A DNA stretch of 64,000 nucleotides, taken from Opisthorchis felineus (Eukaryota; Platyhelminthes; Trematoda; Opisthorchiida; Opisthorchiidae). Location of the stretch: positions 855,936 to 919,935 of the forward strand of contig SJOL01006480.1 of the NCBI GenBank assembly GCA_004794785.1, written 5' to 3'. A program made the position numbers and the translations under genes. Numbering within the stretch: position 1 is the first letter of the stretch; the number at the start of each line of letters is the position of its first letter. The notes beneath the pieces are model-generated. The model was given only the letters and a program-made list of their open reading frames with translations, was not told the DNA's origin and ran no database searches. Below, in pieces: positions 11,327 through 22,126 of the stretch.

Positions 11327-12914
11327 TGTAGCTCAAAAAGCGTCTTAGGCCTCATGGAATGGTAGACTTCACAGAAAAATATGACAAAGTGCACATAGAA
11401 TCAGAAGCTTACCTGATGCTTCACGCCATCTAGTTCCACCGGAACTATGAAGTTTGCGTTTTCGACATACTGTGGGGGGGGGGGGGCATGGATAAAAAAG
11501 ACAAGTTGTCATACCGGCTTTTAATATAGTGTCGAGAACATCTCCCCAAGTGCCAATTATACCTGGTGAGATGAAAGTTCATTGAGTTCGACTTGTAGAA
11601 TCATGATTGATCATTCTAAACAAGGGAGCAGGCTATTGCGTATAACATAGATGAGTGATTGGTGACCTCAGAAGGCAGTGCACGGCCACTAAACTAGTTT
11701 CCCCTACGGGGTATATCTAGATCGATCAAATTTAGGATGTCTCTTGTCTATTCCGTCCACCAACAAGATACTAGCTAGCGAAATACACTCATTTGCACAC
11801 CAATTTGGTTGTGACGAGAGACTCACCTGGAACCCAGCTGAATCTCTCGTTTATGATGTTTTTAGTTTCAGCAACCTTATGAGTAGTGTATTAGTCTATA
11901 AAGATAGTAGCAACTTCGAACCGAGGCTTGATATCTTTTCCAATTACGAAAATATGGGTGGCCTGGATCAGCACTATGAAACCATGAACCACTGTTCAAC
12001 TTCCCATTAGCGGTCCACTACTGTTCCACTGTGCGTGGTGGGCGATGATATCGACTTAATAGCATCAGAAGCAGCCTAACACTCACGCAATCCAAGGAAA
12101 GATGCATGGAGCTGAGCCTAGTAACACCAACTAGATCTAATGTGAACGGCCCACCATTTTATGGACGATATTTTTTCCTACGTCTACGCTACATCCGTCC
12201 ACCCCATCCGTGGAACCGGTGAAGATAAACCGATTGTGAATGACGGCTCACGACAGTTGCGTGAGTTCATATTAACACTGAAAAGGTGCCTAGAAAGAAC
12301 ACTCCAACAGGCGAGTCAAATGTGCACATGTCTTCAACGGAGACACGTCAAGGATTTTGTTAAAATTTTAGCATAGGTGGCGTCTCTAAGTTCTGATTCT
12401 CTCCATGAAGTCAGTCAGTCTTTAAGGTTTCCGGCAGAACCCGTACACCAAAGATTGGTTGCAGCTAATACGGGATAGCGAGAACAAAGAATTGATTGCC
12501 TAAGCAAGGGAGTAACGTTGAGATATCCTGCAAGGTCCGTCAAGAGACCCCTCTCTTGGTGGCGCGCTTTTGAACCCACAGAAAGGTGAAAAGGTCCACT
12601 CCATTAGATTTATGATGTGAATAGGATGCTGTGAGATCAGTGAACAAAACCAAACCACTGAGGCGAGCAGTTGTCTGTTTTTTACTCATAAAGAGCGCCA
12701 GGAATACTGGCTAGCTGATCAGGCAGGTTACGCTAGCGGTGAACTAAAATAATTGCAAAGTATGGATGATAGATTCAACTGTTAGAATCAGCTCTAAAGT
12801 TCAGATACATAAGTGTGACGGAGAGCGAGCGTCCTTAGTAGCTCACTCCGGACAACGGGAGGTTGGCGGTTCTAGCCCATCACCAGGGGCGTCTTTTCGT
12901 TCGTGTTAACAGAA
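11327..12914. other. No recognisable gene; G13 run and tRNA-like patch
   Basis: Contains an uninterrupted run of 13 G at 11474-11486. A weak tRNA-like pair lies at about 12845-12890 (TAGCTCACTCCGG and GGTTCTAGCCC), probably a degenerate SINE head. No coding sequence was recognised. Confidence 0.45.
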
Positions 12915-13222
12915 AACTCAGATGCGCTGGTCATTGCCGTCTTCCTGGATGGGGACTCCGAGACGGCCACATAAATGATTAAAGACATTGTCAGACATGG
13001 TCCAGTCGCGCCCTCAATGGCGCTCGTGCATTCAAGCTATTGCCTTCAATGCATAGCTCTCTTCTCAATCCCCCACCTAACAGTCCTGTATTTACACACC
13101 AATTTATCAGCTCCCGCATCCAATGCGCAGCTACCTATCCCACCTCCCCAAATTATCGGTGAACGAAACTGTGGAAGCTACAACCACTGTACGACAAGCA
13201 CGCGGTTCTTACAATATATTAG
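12915..13222 (+). mobile_element. RTE family 2, 3' end fragment
   Basis: Plus-strand copy of the 3' terminal part of the RTE family that is nearly complete (on the minus strand) at 29225-33620. It contains CAGACATGG.CCA, GCGCTCGTGCATTCAAGC, TATTGCCTTCAATGC and GGTGAACGAAACTGTGG, and ends near CGCGGTTCTTACAATA. It is 5'-truncated, as expected for incomplete target-primed reverse transcription. No coding capacity remains. Confidence 0.8.
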
Positions 13223-15029
13223 TCAGGAGAGCTGAGGCTGTCGTTTGGAACGTTGGAAACAAAACGCTAGGCCAGATGACTCCGACAGTGAATAGCTTTC
13301 GAAAGCATTCGCGCACATCTTACACAAACTCATCCTAGACCAATGAACTGGGCCAAGGCACCCTACCAGGGTTGGTAGATCAAACGATTATAACCAGCTC
13401 AGCTCAGCTCTTTCAAAAGATGGATTTAAATATACTGAGGACGACTCATCTATGTTACAGATGCCTGAGAAGCGATGCATCGAATTTTCTCATTTCAGCA
13501 TCCCAAGCAATGGCCCAAATGCTTTTGGCTCATGTACGGTAACTGCGTGTGAAATCCATACCTACACATCATGACTTGTGTAATTCAGTTTCTTAACAAC
13601 CTGGACGATATTAATAAATCAACAACGGTGACGCGACTATTTTGCCGACGATCTTGTATACTGCCCATGTACGCCGGTTACTAACAAAAGCTTGGACAGA
13701 CCACGTGTCACAATGAATGGCCTTGACTACTAATGAATTCCAAACCGTGCCACTGCACACAGTCACCGAAGGCAAGTAAGTAGTCTTCCAATGTGAACTG
13801 TTCTGGGGGCAGAAAGTATAATTTTCTCGTGAAGTGACGCTTTTCACAGCAAAGGGTACAAATGCACTAAAGGTTGAAAGATTGGTCCATCATTAGCACC
13901 TCGTACCGTAATCAATAGTTATCGAGAAGACTGGATTTGTTGCTATTTATTTACTATCATTTTACTACTTATTATTTTATTGAGGGATGATTTTAGTGTC
14001 GGGGCTTCAATAAATTGTTGTAGGTCATAAACTGCTGCCTTCGGTCCGCGTTTATTCTGCATATGACAGGCCGAAACGGACGCTATGAGGCAGGCAATTT
14101 GCTGAAATGCAAATATGTGGTTCACCAGCCACAACCCAAAGAACGTGCTAGTTGGTCAGTAATGCGCGAGCTGTTACTTCTGATTCGCGCATATCACAGA
14201 CACAGGCATTACCTGAAAGACAAACACCGAAAATCTCCGCACACCTCCTGCCCGCCGAGGTCACACCTCATAGTCACAAATCGGTATCGGATATTCTAGC
14301 GAATGATGACTTTGTCATTGCCGATGACCGGCATACGATATGTCCATCGCATTGCCAAGCATTAATTGTCTGGAGGCTTGACGGCAACAATTAAAGCTTT
14401 TCTATGATGGAATGGAGGGTATATTACAGGAATTGCATTTTTTGGGCGGAAAACGTGCTGAGCTCAGAAACCGCGAACACCTACAGTTGGTAAGTACTTA
14501 TTTGGCGGGCAGATCTCGCTGATTGAGAGTTAATCTCTCTAGGGGACACAAGGACCGATTAAGTAGTTTTCCGGACCCAAGAGATCGTTGTAAATACCAG
14601 TGAATCAGTGTACGGAGAAAATGAAGGCGTAGTCACGGTGTACAGGTTGATTAACTGAGGGACTCGAGGAAAGCGTCAAGTTCCGGCTAAAAAGACTATA
14701 AGTTTCGGGTAGCATCAAGATCAACAGCAACGACGGCTCTGGATGTAGTGTATCAGCCCGAACGCTTCGGAAAGAGGTGGCAATGTGTCGGTTCAAAGTA
14801 GACTCGATTCATTCAACCAGGAAATTCGGTCTGAAAAGGCACAACGGTGAATGCAATATAAATACATCAGTGTACCGTTGAACTCCGCGGAAAGCCTCTC
14901 AATACTTGGTTGTCAGCATACCAGAAGTGGACATGCCAAGTTCAGGGAAGTCTAGATTTACCACATACAGTTCGTAGCCACAGAAACTATGGGAATACGA
15001 AATTTGGCGTAACAATAACAACCGACTCT
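13223..15029. other. No recognisable gene
   Basis: Short frames only. The DNA around 13940-14000 is AT-rich. Nothing matched a repeat family found elsewhere in the window. Confidence 0.4.
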
Positions 15030-15041
15030 ACCATACTGTAT

Positions 15042-15221
15042 CGTTCAGCTGTAACACCCTTTCGGTGCCTAGCTGCCATGCCACCCGAAGGATGCTGGAG
15101 GGCTGGGATAATGCCAGGTTGCCCAAGCCTAGACAGGGGAAGTCGAGAGGCAGAGGTCGGGTTCGAACCACGGACCTTTCGGTTCATAGGCTGGCGCCTT
15201 AACCACTGAACCATCTCGCCC
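15042..15221 (-). mobile_element. tRNA-derived SINE, full length, 12-bp target duplication
   Basis: On the minus strand it starts with a tRNA-like head: GGCGAGATGG-TTCAGTGG (A box) and GTGGTTCGAACCCGACC (B box). It continues through TAGGCTTGGGCAACCTGGCA and ends with the hairpin GGCACCGAAAGGGTG and TTACAGCTGAACGA. It is flanked by the perfect direct repeat ACCATACTGTAT at 15030-15041 and 15222-15233. The duplication and the intact promoter boxes mark a complete, fairly recent insertion. It would be transcribed by RNA polymerase III and depends on a LINE for mobility. Confidence 0.93.
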
Positions 15222-15948
15222 ACCATACTGTATACTCGTCCGTATGCCGCATAGCTCGTGTATGTTATTATAGTTAGCAGAGAGTACACTGTACATACTG
15301 TATACTCTGAAATATCGCTGCCATGTCTGGAATGGAGCACCATCTACCAACCAACTGACCCTCTTCCAAAGACCGCTGCCCTCATCAACACCAAATTTCC
15401 TAACGACAATCGTCAATTAGCTCTTCATCATTAAGATATAGCCACCACCTATCTTATTCCTGTCGTTATTATCATGACAAATTTTCGACCGGACTTGTGT
15501 CAGCCGTGGTCCTCCATCTAATCTCCAATCGCTTCATCCAGATTTGTCCCTACTGTTACCCCTACAAAGATATAACTCCCTACTGTCGGAATGATCTGTT
15601 TATTTCTTCATTCTGTTCTCGAATGACGGCTTTCTGGAAATTTAAACCCGCCACTATATTCCCGCTTTATTATAGTCTCCAGGCGTTCTGGACTCGGAGT
15701 TTTGTTTACATGGGTTTACCCTTCCCCCCAAACTGACTTAACACATAACAAAAATGTAACTGCGTTGTACTACATCAGGGGCGTGGACCCAGATCAAGAT
15801 GGACAGTAAGTCCAAATGAGCGAACTCGGTCTAGTGGTATTACCATCTAAGCCAATCTGGTCGTCATTTTCAAATAGTTGCGGTCGAGTGGCAGGTTTGC
15901 GAAATCGATTCCCTTACGACAGAAAGTGAAATGCCATAGAACTAATTT

Positions 15949-16138
15949 GAGATAGCTCAATAGTTAAGGTGCGAACTTATTGACCGGAAGGTCAGTGATT
16001 TGAACTCAACTCCAGCATATCGACTGTTCCTGTCTACGCTTGGGCAACCTATCAGTATCTCAGCCCTTATACCTCTTTCGAGGAGCGTGGCACCGAAAGG
16101 GTGCTATAGCTGAACGAGTATTATTATTATTATTTATT
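15949..16138 (+). mobile_element. tRNA-derived SINE, older copy with ATT tail
   Basis: Plus-strand copy: degraded A box (GAGATAGCTCAATAGTT) and B box (GTGATTTGAACTCAAC), the central CGCTTGGGCAACCTATCAGTA, the hairpin GGCACCGAAAGGGTGC (16089-16104), TATAGCTGAACGA and an ATT/TTA tail. More diverged than its neighbours. No clear target duplication was found. It lies tail to tail with the next SINE, 23 bases away. Confidence 0.85.
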
Positions 16139-16161
16139 GTTAGCAAGAACGTCATACTCAA

Positions 16162-16351
16162 ATAATAATAATCGTTCAGCTGTAGCACCCTTTCGGTGCT
16201 TAACTGCCATGCCACCCGAAGGAAGAACGAGGGCTGTGATACTGCCAGGTTGCCCAAGCCTAGACAGAGGAAGTCGAGAGGCAGAGGTCGGGTTCGAACC
16301 ACGGACCTTCCGGTCAGTAAATTTGCGCTCTAACCGCTTGGGCGATCTCGC
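16162..16351 (-). mobile_element. tRNA-derived SINE, full length, 9-bp target duplication
   Basis: Minus-strand copy with the same structure: A-box region GGCGAGATCGCCCAAGCGG, B box GTGGTTCGAACCCGACC, hairpin with CACCGAAAGGGTGC, CTACAGCTGAACG and an (ATT)4-type tail at its 3' end (16161-16172). It is flanked by CATACTCAA at 16153-16161 and 16352-16360. It forms an inverted pair with the preceding SINE. Confidence 0.9.
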
Positions 16352-16360
16352 CATACTCAA

Positions 16361-17886
16361 CAGTAACACAGCTGTTCTGTGTGTAAAAGGGTAGTGGTAA
16401 ACTTATCCGCTAACTGATAGGAGATATCATTATTCAGTTGGGAGCTAAATAAAGTATTTGGTAAATCATAGGAGGTCTCAGATAGAGCGAAAGCGACTAG
16501 TCTGACTCACCGGTGACAGCGAACAAATTATTCGGTTCGCTACAAGAGTCGACAACCAGCCACATGACAGGGTTACTGAAAGCCATGTTGTACGCAAACA
16601 CACCGGGAACGTCTCTACTGTCATACCCTGGAGGCAAACCACAGATGAGACGCGGTAGTGATGGTATTCTCGTGTCTACTCACACGCATACCAGAATTGC
16701 TAGAGAAAATGTGCACGCACTGATCGATAAGCGTGCGTACACATTTGTGCACTCATGTCATAGACAAGTTGGAAACGACGGACGACATCGGATCAAACAG
16801 TTACTACACCCGCGCACATACCCAAGATCAAGCTCGCCTCAAATCCACAATGAAAAAGTATGAGCAGCGCATACACACGGCAAGGGTCACGTGACACATT
16901 CACTGTTTCTGATAACTGTCAGAACGATGTCGGAACAATATGAAGGAAGTTAAGGTGTTTGGTGAAAAGGTCTGAGGAACGGATCGATGAGTGTATCGAT
17001 TGCAGTGCAAAAATACATCCAGTAGTCAGTATAGTACTTCGTCTGTGACTGCATTTGGATGTACAACATGGCGTCAGAGTTTACCTGCATTTTTACTGAA
17101 ATGCACCGCTCAGTTGGGAAGACTAGTGGAAGCTGGGCAGTGCGGGACTGAACGTAAAAATTCCTATTAGACCTTGCTTGGCATACAATCAGTTGACTGC
17201 TGTTGACTGTGTGTTGACAGTGGGTACTACAAGCCCGTGGACCGTAAATAAAACAAGCTTCGTTGATTAAGTCATCTGAAACACTGGGTTGGACCATTCC
17301 GAAGGCCCATGACTACTGCATGATAAACCGTCCCCTCTCACACAAGTGTCGATGAACGGTTAGGTTCAAGCTTTGGTAGCATCGGTTTGTTGAAGGTCAT
17401 GTTCATTTTCTAAACAAAAACTGTGTGAAGAAAATTTAAGGCGGAAGGCGAGCTCTGATCGACTCGAGGTCACCGTGTCATCCGGAAGATACTATACTCC
17501 GATTAACAAGAATGAGAAACAAGTCTCGCATGAAGTTTTACATGAGCTTAACGGCTAGAAGTAGCCTTTTACACAAAAGCCAGATGCAGCTAGATGTGCG
17601 TCTTCTAGATAAGTTCATCCTTATTCCATCAGAAAAAAAATTTGAAACCATATTATCTTTCCCGAGTAGCTATAAGGTACGCTTCGTGATTAGAAAAAAA
17701 TGGAAAATACCGGGGCTTGGTCAGGCACTGCGTTGTCTGCCGATAATTCCCAAGTAAAAAAACTATCCCATGAAACACAGATGTGGATGAGCTATCTAGT
17801 GAAAACCAAGTGTATGGAACAGGATTTTGACAAAGAATAAAAGAAACAAATAAGCTGGACTGATCTAGGTTGAATTGCTGATTGGG

Positions 17887-17922
<36 letters not shown>

Positions 17923-18627
17923 GTTAACTGGACGTATTGTGGGACTCGCGTTTCCACCGAGGCGCATTTGCACGGGTGAAGCAAGGTGACGACGAAGATT
18001 GTCAATTTCGTACATAAACACAACAAACCGCAGGGCCCAAATGCTTGATTATATACACAGTGGACCGTAAAAATAAAAGGACTGAGCGGCAATTGTGTGT
18101 CTGTGGATGTAGTTTCCGTCAGTCAAAGGGTTTGTGAAGCTAGGAGTGAGGAAGTGAGAGAGCGGACTGTAACTGACGGACGAACTCTGCAGCCTGACAA
18201 GGTGATCGACGGACCTGGTTGATGGGCTTAAACCATGGTCAAACAGTGAGTCAGCAAACTACGTGGTCCACCGCGTGCGTGCATGTATGCGCACAGTGCT
18301 GGTTATTTCAATGTGGTTATGACGACTGTTTCAACTTCCGGCAGACATGCACCAACTAATGTGTGATTCAAGCGATGGAAGAGGAATATAGTGCCCTGGG
18401 GTGACATGGGGTTATCAGAGATAAACGACCATGTCACCTGAATTCGATTCATTAGTTGAACAAAACCAATGAACCACAGTACTAAAAGGCGGTCAGAGAC
18501 GGGGTCACTCAAATGTTAAATGTCCCAAATGAGATCACAGTTCTCACTATGGTTCCCTGAAACTGTGTTGAAACATCAATCGCACCAAGCACTTATGATA
18601 CCATACAAATTAACATCGTATATAAAC
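16361..18627. other. No recognisable gene; CA microsatellite
   Basis: A (CA)16 microsatellite lies at 17890-17921. Open frames here are short and without known domains. A 15-base match near 17445 to the PLE 3' region (10803-10817) is isolated and was not taken as a second PLE copy. Confidence 0.45.
17890..17921. repeat. (CA)16 microsatellite
   Basis: An uninterrupted CA dinucleotide run. Likely length-polymorphic; no function is implied. Confidence 0.98.
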
Positions 18628-18692
18628 ATCATCATGGACAGCATGACATCGGTGTTAAACATTGAGGCTTTACTGTCGTACAGCGTACATCG
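18628..18692 (-). mobile_element. RTE family 1, extreme 3' end
   Basis: CATCATCATGG.CAGCATGACATC followed by GGTGTTAAACATTGAGGC and CTGTCGTAC matches the terminal sequence of the larger family 1 copies at 19077 and 32854. On the minus strand it is a very short 5'-truncated insertion with a GAT-type tail. Confidence 0.7.
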
Positions 18693-19034
18693 AACAGCTT
18701 CCATAAAATACTCGCCTTCACCAACGGCGGACCGCGAGGTAGGTCAACCACGTTGCATATCCCATCTCTCCCTTCGGAAAAGCTTAATCCACTAAGGTTT
18801 CTTCGTGGGAGGGAGACCAATACCAAGTGCCTCGCACGCCTTTTGTACCTAACCAATGATAGTCCCATTTAGTTATTGCGTTCCACAAAACCTTTGTGGA
18901 TGTGCAATGGAATACATAATATAGCTGTTATTATCATCTCTGAGGCAAGCAATTTGGCTGCCTACCAATCAACGTGACATCATTAGTGTGTAGTAAGTGG
19001 TGCGTCCGTAGTTGACGCGAATATATGTACCCCA

Positions 19035-19036
19035 TA

Positions 19037-19076
<40 letters not shown>
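19035..19076. repeat. (AT)n microsatellite at RTE 3' end
   Basis: About 40 bases of nearly pure TA repeat, directly abutting the 3' end of the minus-strand RTE copy. RTE-type elements commonly end in short simple repeats, so it may have grown from the element's tail. Confidence 0.9.
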
Positions 19077-19079
<3 letters not shown>

Positions 19080-20332
19080 ATCACCGACAGCATGACATCA
19101 CCGTTCAACACTGATGCTTCGCTGTCGTACAAACATGGTTTATTTGAAAGCCTTATTGTGAAAAGAATAAAGGCGGACGGGGAAGGAACTTAGTGCTACC
19201 CTACCACAATCATTCCGAGGTGCCTACATCTCCAGACACTCATTCAGGCAATATGGAAAAAATTGACAACATGAACGCCACTGACATCGGCTAGCAGCCA
19301 TGCAGCCTCTCCAACCAGGCGCAGTGCGGATCACGCGGTTCACATCCTGGTAGGCGACTAGGATCCGCACGTCCCAAACGTTTCGTAATCTCTTGCCAGG
19401 TAAAGGGTTGGCCATCCCTCTGTTTCTGCAACTCAGAATTGGGAACGGAAAACAACACCCTCTTCGGCAAACGTAATACATGGCCTAACCAACGTAGCTA
19501 CTACTGGTGGACGCATTCTTCAATGGAAATCCCCGTTACACAACCGAACACTCGCTTTCTAACTGCCTGGTCACGGATTCGCCGACACCAACCCACACGA
19601 GCTATGGTTCTGAGACAACTGTTGTCGAACACCTGAGGACGTATCAGTTCCACTGCTCGAACAGGCCAAGTCTCACAGCCATACAAGAAAACAGTCTGTT
19701 TTGTAGTCTGATACATACGTCTCTTGAGATTCAAGGGTATACCTCATTGGTGCCATAGGTGTCTAAAATTAGCAAACGCGACCCGAGCCTTGTAGATTTG
19801 TTCATTGCAATCATATGTCAAACTACAAAGAGAACTAATGCAACTCCTAAGATATGTAAAACGCTCCACACCCTCGACTGCTCCTCCCAGGATTGTAAAA
19901 GGTGTATTCAATGACCAACAGCAAGACATTACACTTTGTGACAGTGGGGTGCATGCTAAAGGACGGGATGACTTTGGTCAGTTCATCCAACAATACCTGC
20001 GCCTTCTTCTCCGCTTTGTCAGCGGCTGTTTTAACACCAGGGTTCTGAAGACTTTCCAGCGTTCCTCTCATTAACTCGTCGACCACGAAATTAAATAAGA
20101 ATGGAGAGTGGGCACGTCTGACGAACACCGATTTGTATACGGAAGCTTCTGGAGACCTCCCCGTATACTCTCACACGTCCGGAAGACTGAGAATACAGAG
20201 AACTTATTATGTTCACAAACTTCCGGGGCATTCCTTGATGGGCAAGCATGCCAGGGAAAACAAACCGGTCAACCGAGTCGAATGCGCCTTGGAAATCCAG
20301 GAATACTAGTATTGTGGGTCGCTTATACGTAC
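19077..20332 (-). mobile_element. RTE family 1 copy A, RT core to 3' end, decayed
   Basis: On the minus strand, in broken frames, it encodes the RT block TYKRPTILVFLDFQGAFDSVDR and SSGRVRVYGEVS..F (20339-20091). Then come PFLFNFVVDELMRG and LLDELTKVIPSF (20128-19847), where the YADD catalytic box is missing through an apparent internal deletion. The C-terminal signature YGCETWPVRA, VFDN.CLRTIARVGW and RVFGC (19734-19501) follows, and then the 3' untranslated part. The YGCETW..LR and GHVLRM domain is typical of RTE-like elements of flatworms. It is 5'-truncated near 20332 against a family 2 fragment. Several frameshifts show it is inactive. Confidence 0.88.
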
Positions 20333-20690
20333 GGCGCATTACAGGCGAGAGCTGACAAATTGGTGCGTAAATACAGGACTGTCAGTGGACTGTTTAGTGG
20401 GGAGGCTGAGAAGAGAGCTATGCATTGAAGGCAATAGCTTGAATGCACGAGCGCCATTGAGGGCCCGACTGGGCCATGTATGACAATGTCTCTAACCATT
20501 TATGTAGCCCATCTCGGGGTCCCCATCCAGGAAGACCGCAATGACCAGCGCAGCTGTTTGCTGGTAATGACTTTCATACGGAGGGAAAAATGTGAAAGAG
20601 CTGAGTTCTTATATGGTGTACTGAGATGCGCAACCATGCTTGGGTCTTGTATGCGTGTTTCAGCCAAAAAGCACACTTTTTTAGACTGCT
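20333..20690 (-). mobile_element. RTE family 2, internally deleted short copy
   Basis: The left part (20335-20577) matches the family 2 3' region (TATGCATTGAAGGC, GCACGAGCGCCATTGAGGGC, TGACAATGTCTCTAA). The right part (about 20580-20690) matches the family 2 endonuclease 5' region, as in TGTGAAAGAGCTGAGTTC and GGGTCTTGTATGCGTGTTTC at 32771-32843. The two are fused directly, removing most of the coding body. It looks like a short non-autonomous derivative. Its 3' tip is lost at the junction with family 1 copy A. Confidence 0.75.
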
Positions 20691-21007
20691 ACAGTGTTTG
20701 GATGGCGGTTGAGGAAAGTAAGATAATGGGATTCAGTGAGGTCCCCGGAGTAGGCTATAGGGTAAGGAAACATGACATAGATAATTAGATCCTTCGAGCT
20801 TGACGTCATGGTAAGTTCCAACTTCGGTTGAAAAAGCATATTTTACGTCGTAAGTTTAGTGTGAAGTAGTCATCTCGGAGTTAAGCAGTCAGCAAAATTT
20901 TTAGATCATTCTACCCATCATAATAAAATAACACAACATGGGTAGAAAATCCATTCTTTGTAACGACTTCAAAAGAGTCTTTTGAATGCTGCTGCGCATA
21001 TTTGGCT
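20691..21007. other. Spacer without recognised features
   Basis: About 300 bases of AT-rich DNA between the deleted family 2 copy and family 1 copy B. No family match. Confidence 0.4.
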
Positions 21008-21580
21008 GTTCAGGTGTATGACAACCGTTGTCTTAGAACCATAGCTCGTGTAGGTTGGTGTCGGCGAATCCGTGACCAGGCAGTTCGAAATCGAGTGTTC
21101 GGTTGTGCAACAGGGATTTCCATTGAAGAGTGTGTCCAGCAGTAGTAGCTACGTTGGTTAGGCCATGTATTACGTATACCGAACCATCGTTTGCCGAAGA
21201 CAGTGCTGTCTTCCATGCCCAATTATGAGTGGTGGAAACAGAGGTGGCCAACCCTGTACCTGGCAGAGGGCTATGAAAAAGATCATGGAGCGTTTGGGTG
21301 CTGTCGGTACTACTGGCCTCCCAGGATGGGGACCACGTGATCCGCACTGCGCCTGGTTGGAGAGGCTGCAAGACATGGTTGCTAATCGATGTCAGTGGCG
21401 TTCATGTTGTCAATTTCTATCCATATTGCCTGAATGAGTGTCTGGAGATGTAGGCACCTCGGAATGATTGTGGTAGGGTAGCACTAAGTTCCTTCCCCGT
21501 CCGCCTTTATTCTTTTCTTCACAATAAGGCAGCGAAGCATCAGTGTTGAACATTGATGTCATGCTGTCGATGACGATGAT
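21008..21580 (+). mobile_element. RTE family 1 copy B, 3' fragment
   Basis: Plus-strand fragment starting inside the C-terminal domain (CAGGTGTATGACAACCGTTG, then CGTGTAGGTTGGTGTCGG). It continues through 'GGCCATGTATTACGTATACC' to the 3' end, with GTGTTGAACATTGATGTCAT and GCTGTCGATGACGATGATGATG. It is a close inverted counterpart of copy A (19080-19650). The tail is a GATGAT repeat. The coding frame is interrupted. Confidence 0.88.
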
Positions 21581-22021
21581 GATGAGATCGACCGTTCCAC
21601 AGTGCTGTCCCCTTTTTTCAGTCCATTAACATCCTCTGGTTACCACTTATCTTGGTCGATCAGCAAATCAGTCCATCCATCAGACTGTCTCATTCACTTA
21701 CATGGTGTCTCACTGATTTGCACACGAAATAGGTAACTTGGGCATGTTGTGCACATGGTCTATTAAACCAGTTGCCATGGCTCCGCGCACAAGAGAAAAA
21801 AACACCGTTTGAAAAAAAACGAGTTAATTCCGAGACTACCAGTGAGGTGCGTATGTGTGCAGGTGCGGCAGTGAAGATGGTATAAAGCACATTGAAATTC
21901 GGGGGAATCGACTGAGAAACGAAATGGCTTGATGAGGTGAGATAATACATGCGAAGCACGAGAAAAAGGTGGAACACGGAGCAAAGCAACAAATAGTGAT
22001 TTGAGCACAAAGAGGACTTAC

Positions 22022-22126
22022 CTTGAACCAACTGTGAACAAGAGTTTCATCAAGATCTAGAACGAGGCACTTTTTGTTCACACAGTCGGATGTTGGTTCG
22101 CCCAGTAAATCCATACCAGGAGTGAG
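22022..22126 (-). CDS. CTDSP: Catalytic exon of SCP/CTDSP-family CTD phosphatase
   Basis: A 105-bp, 35-codon exon, phase 0 at both ends. The acceptor is TTCCGTCTTATGCAG and the donor is TTCAAG followed by GTAAGT. It encodes LTPGMDLLGEP, then KKCLVLDLDETLVHSWFK. DLDET is the DxDx(T/V) loop of HAD phosphatases, whose first Asp forms the phospho-enzyme. The family usually reads CVVIDLDETLVHSSFK, so the Trp in place of the second Ser is a small departure. The intron position after FK is, as I recall, also used in vertebrate CTDSP genes. It joins in frame to the 26648-27613 exon upstream. The enzyme is expected to act on the RNA polymerase II CTD in the nucleus. Confidence 0.88.

Noticed and set aside
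15180..15221. SINE heads as functional tRNA genes
   Set aside because: A and B boxes are present, but the acceptor and T stems do not pair and each copy continues into a shared non-tRNA body with target duplications.
17430..17480. Possible second PLE 3' region (minus strand)
   Set aside because: Only one 15-base block (CCTTCCGCCTTAAAT) matches 10803-10817. No ribozyme core and no coding match is nearby.
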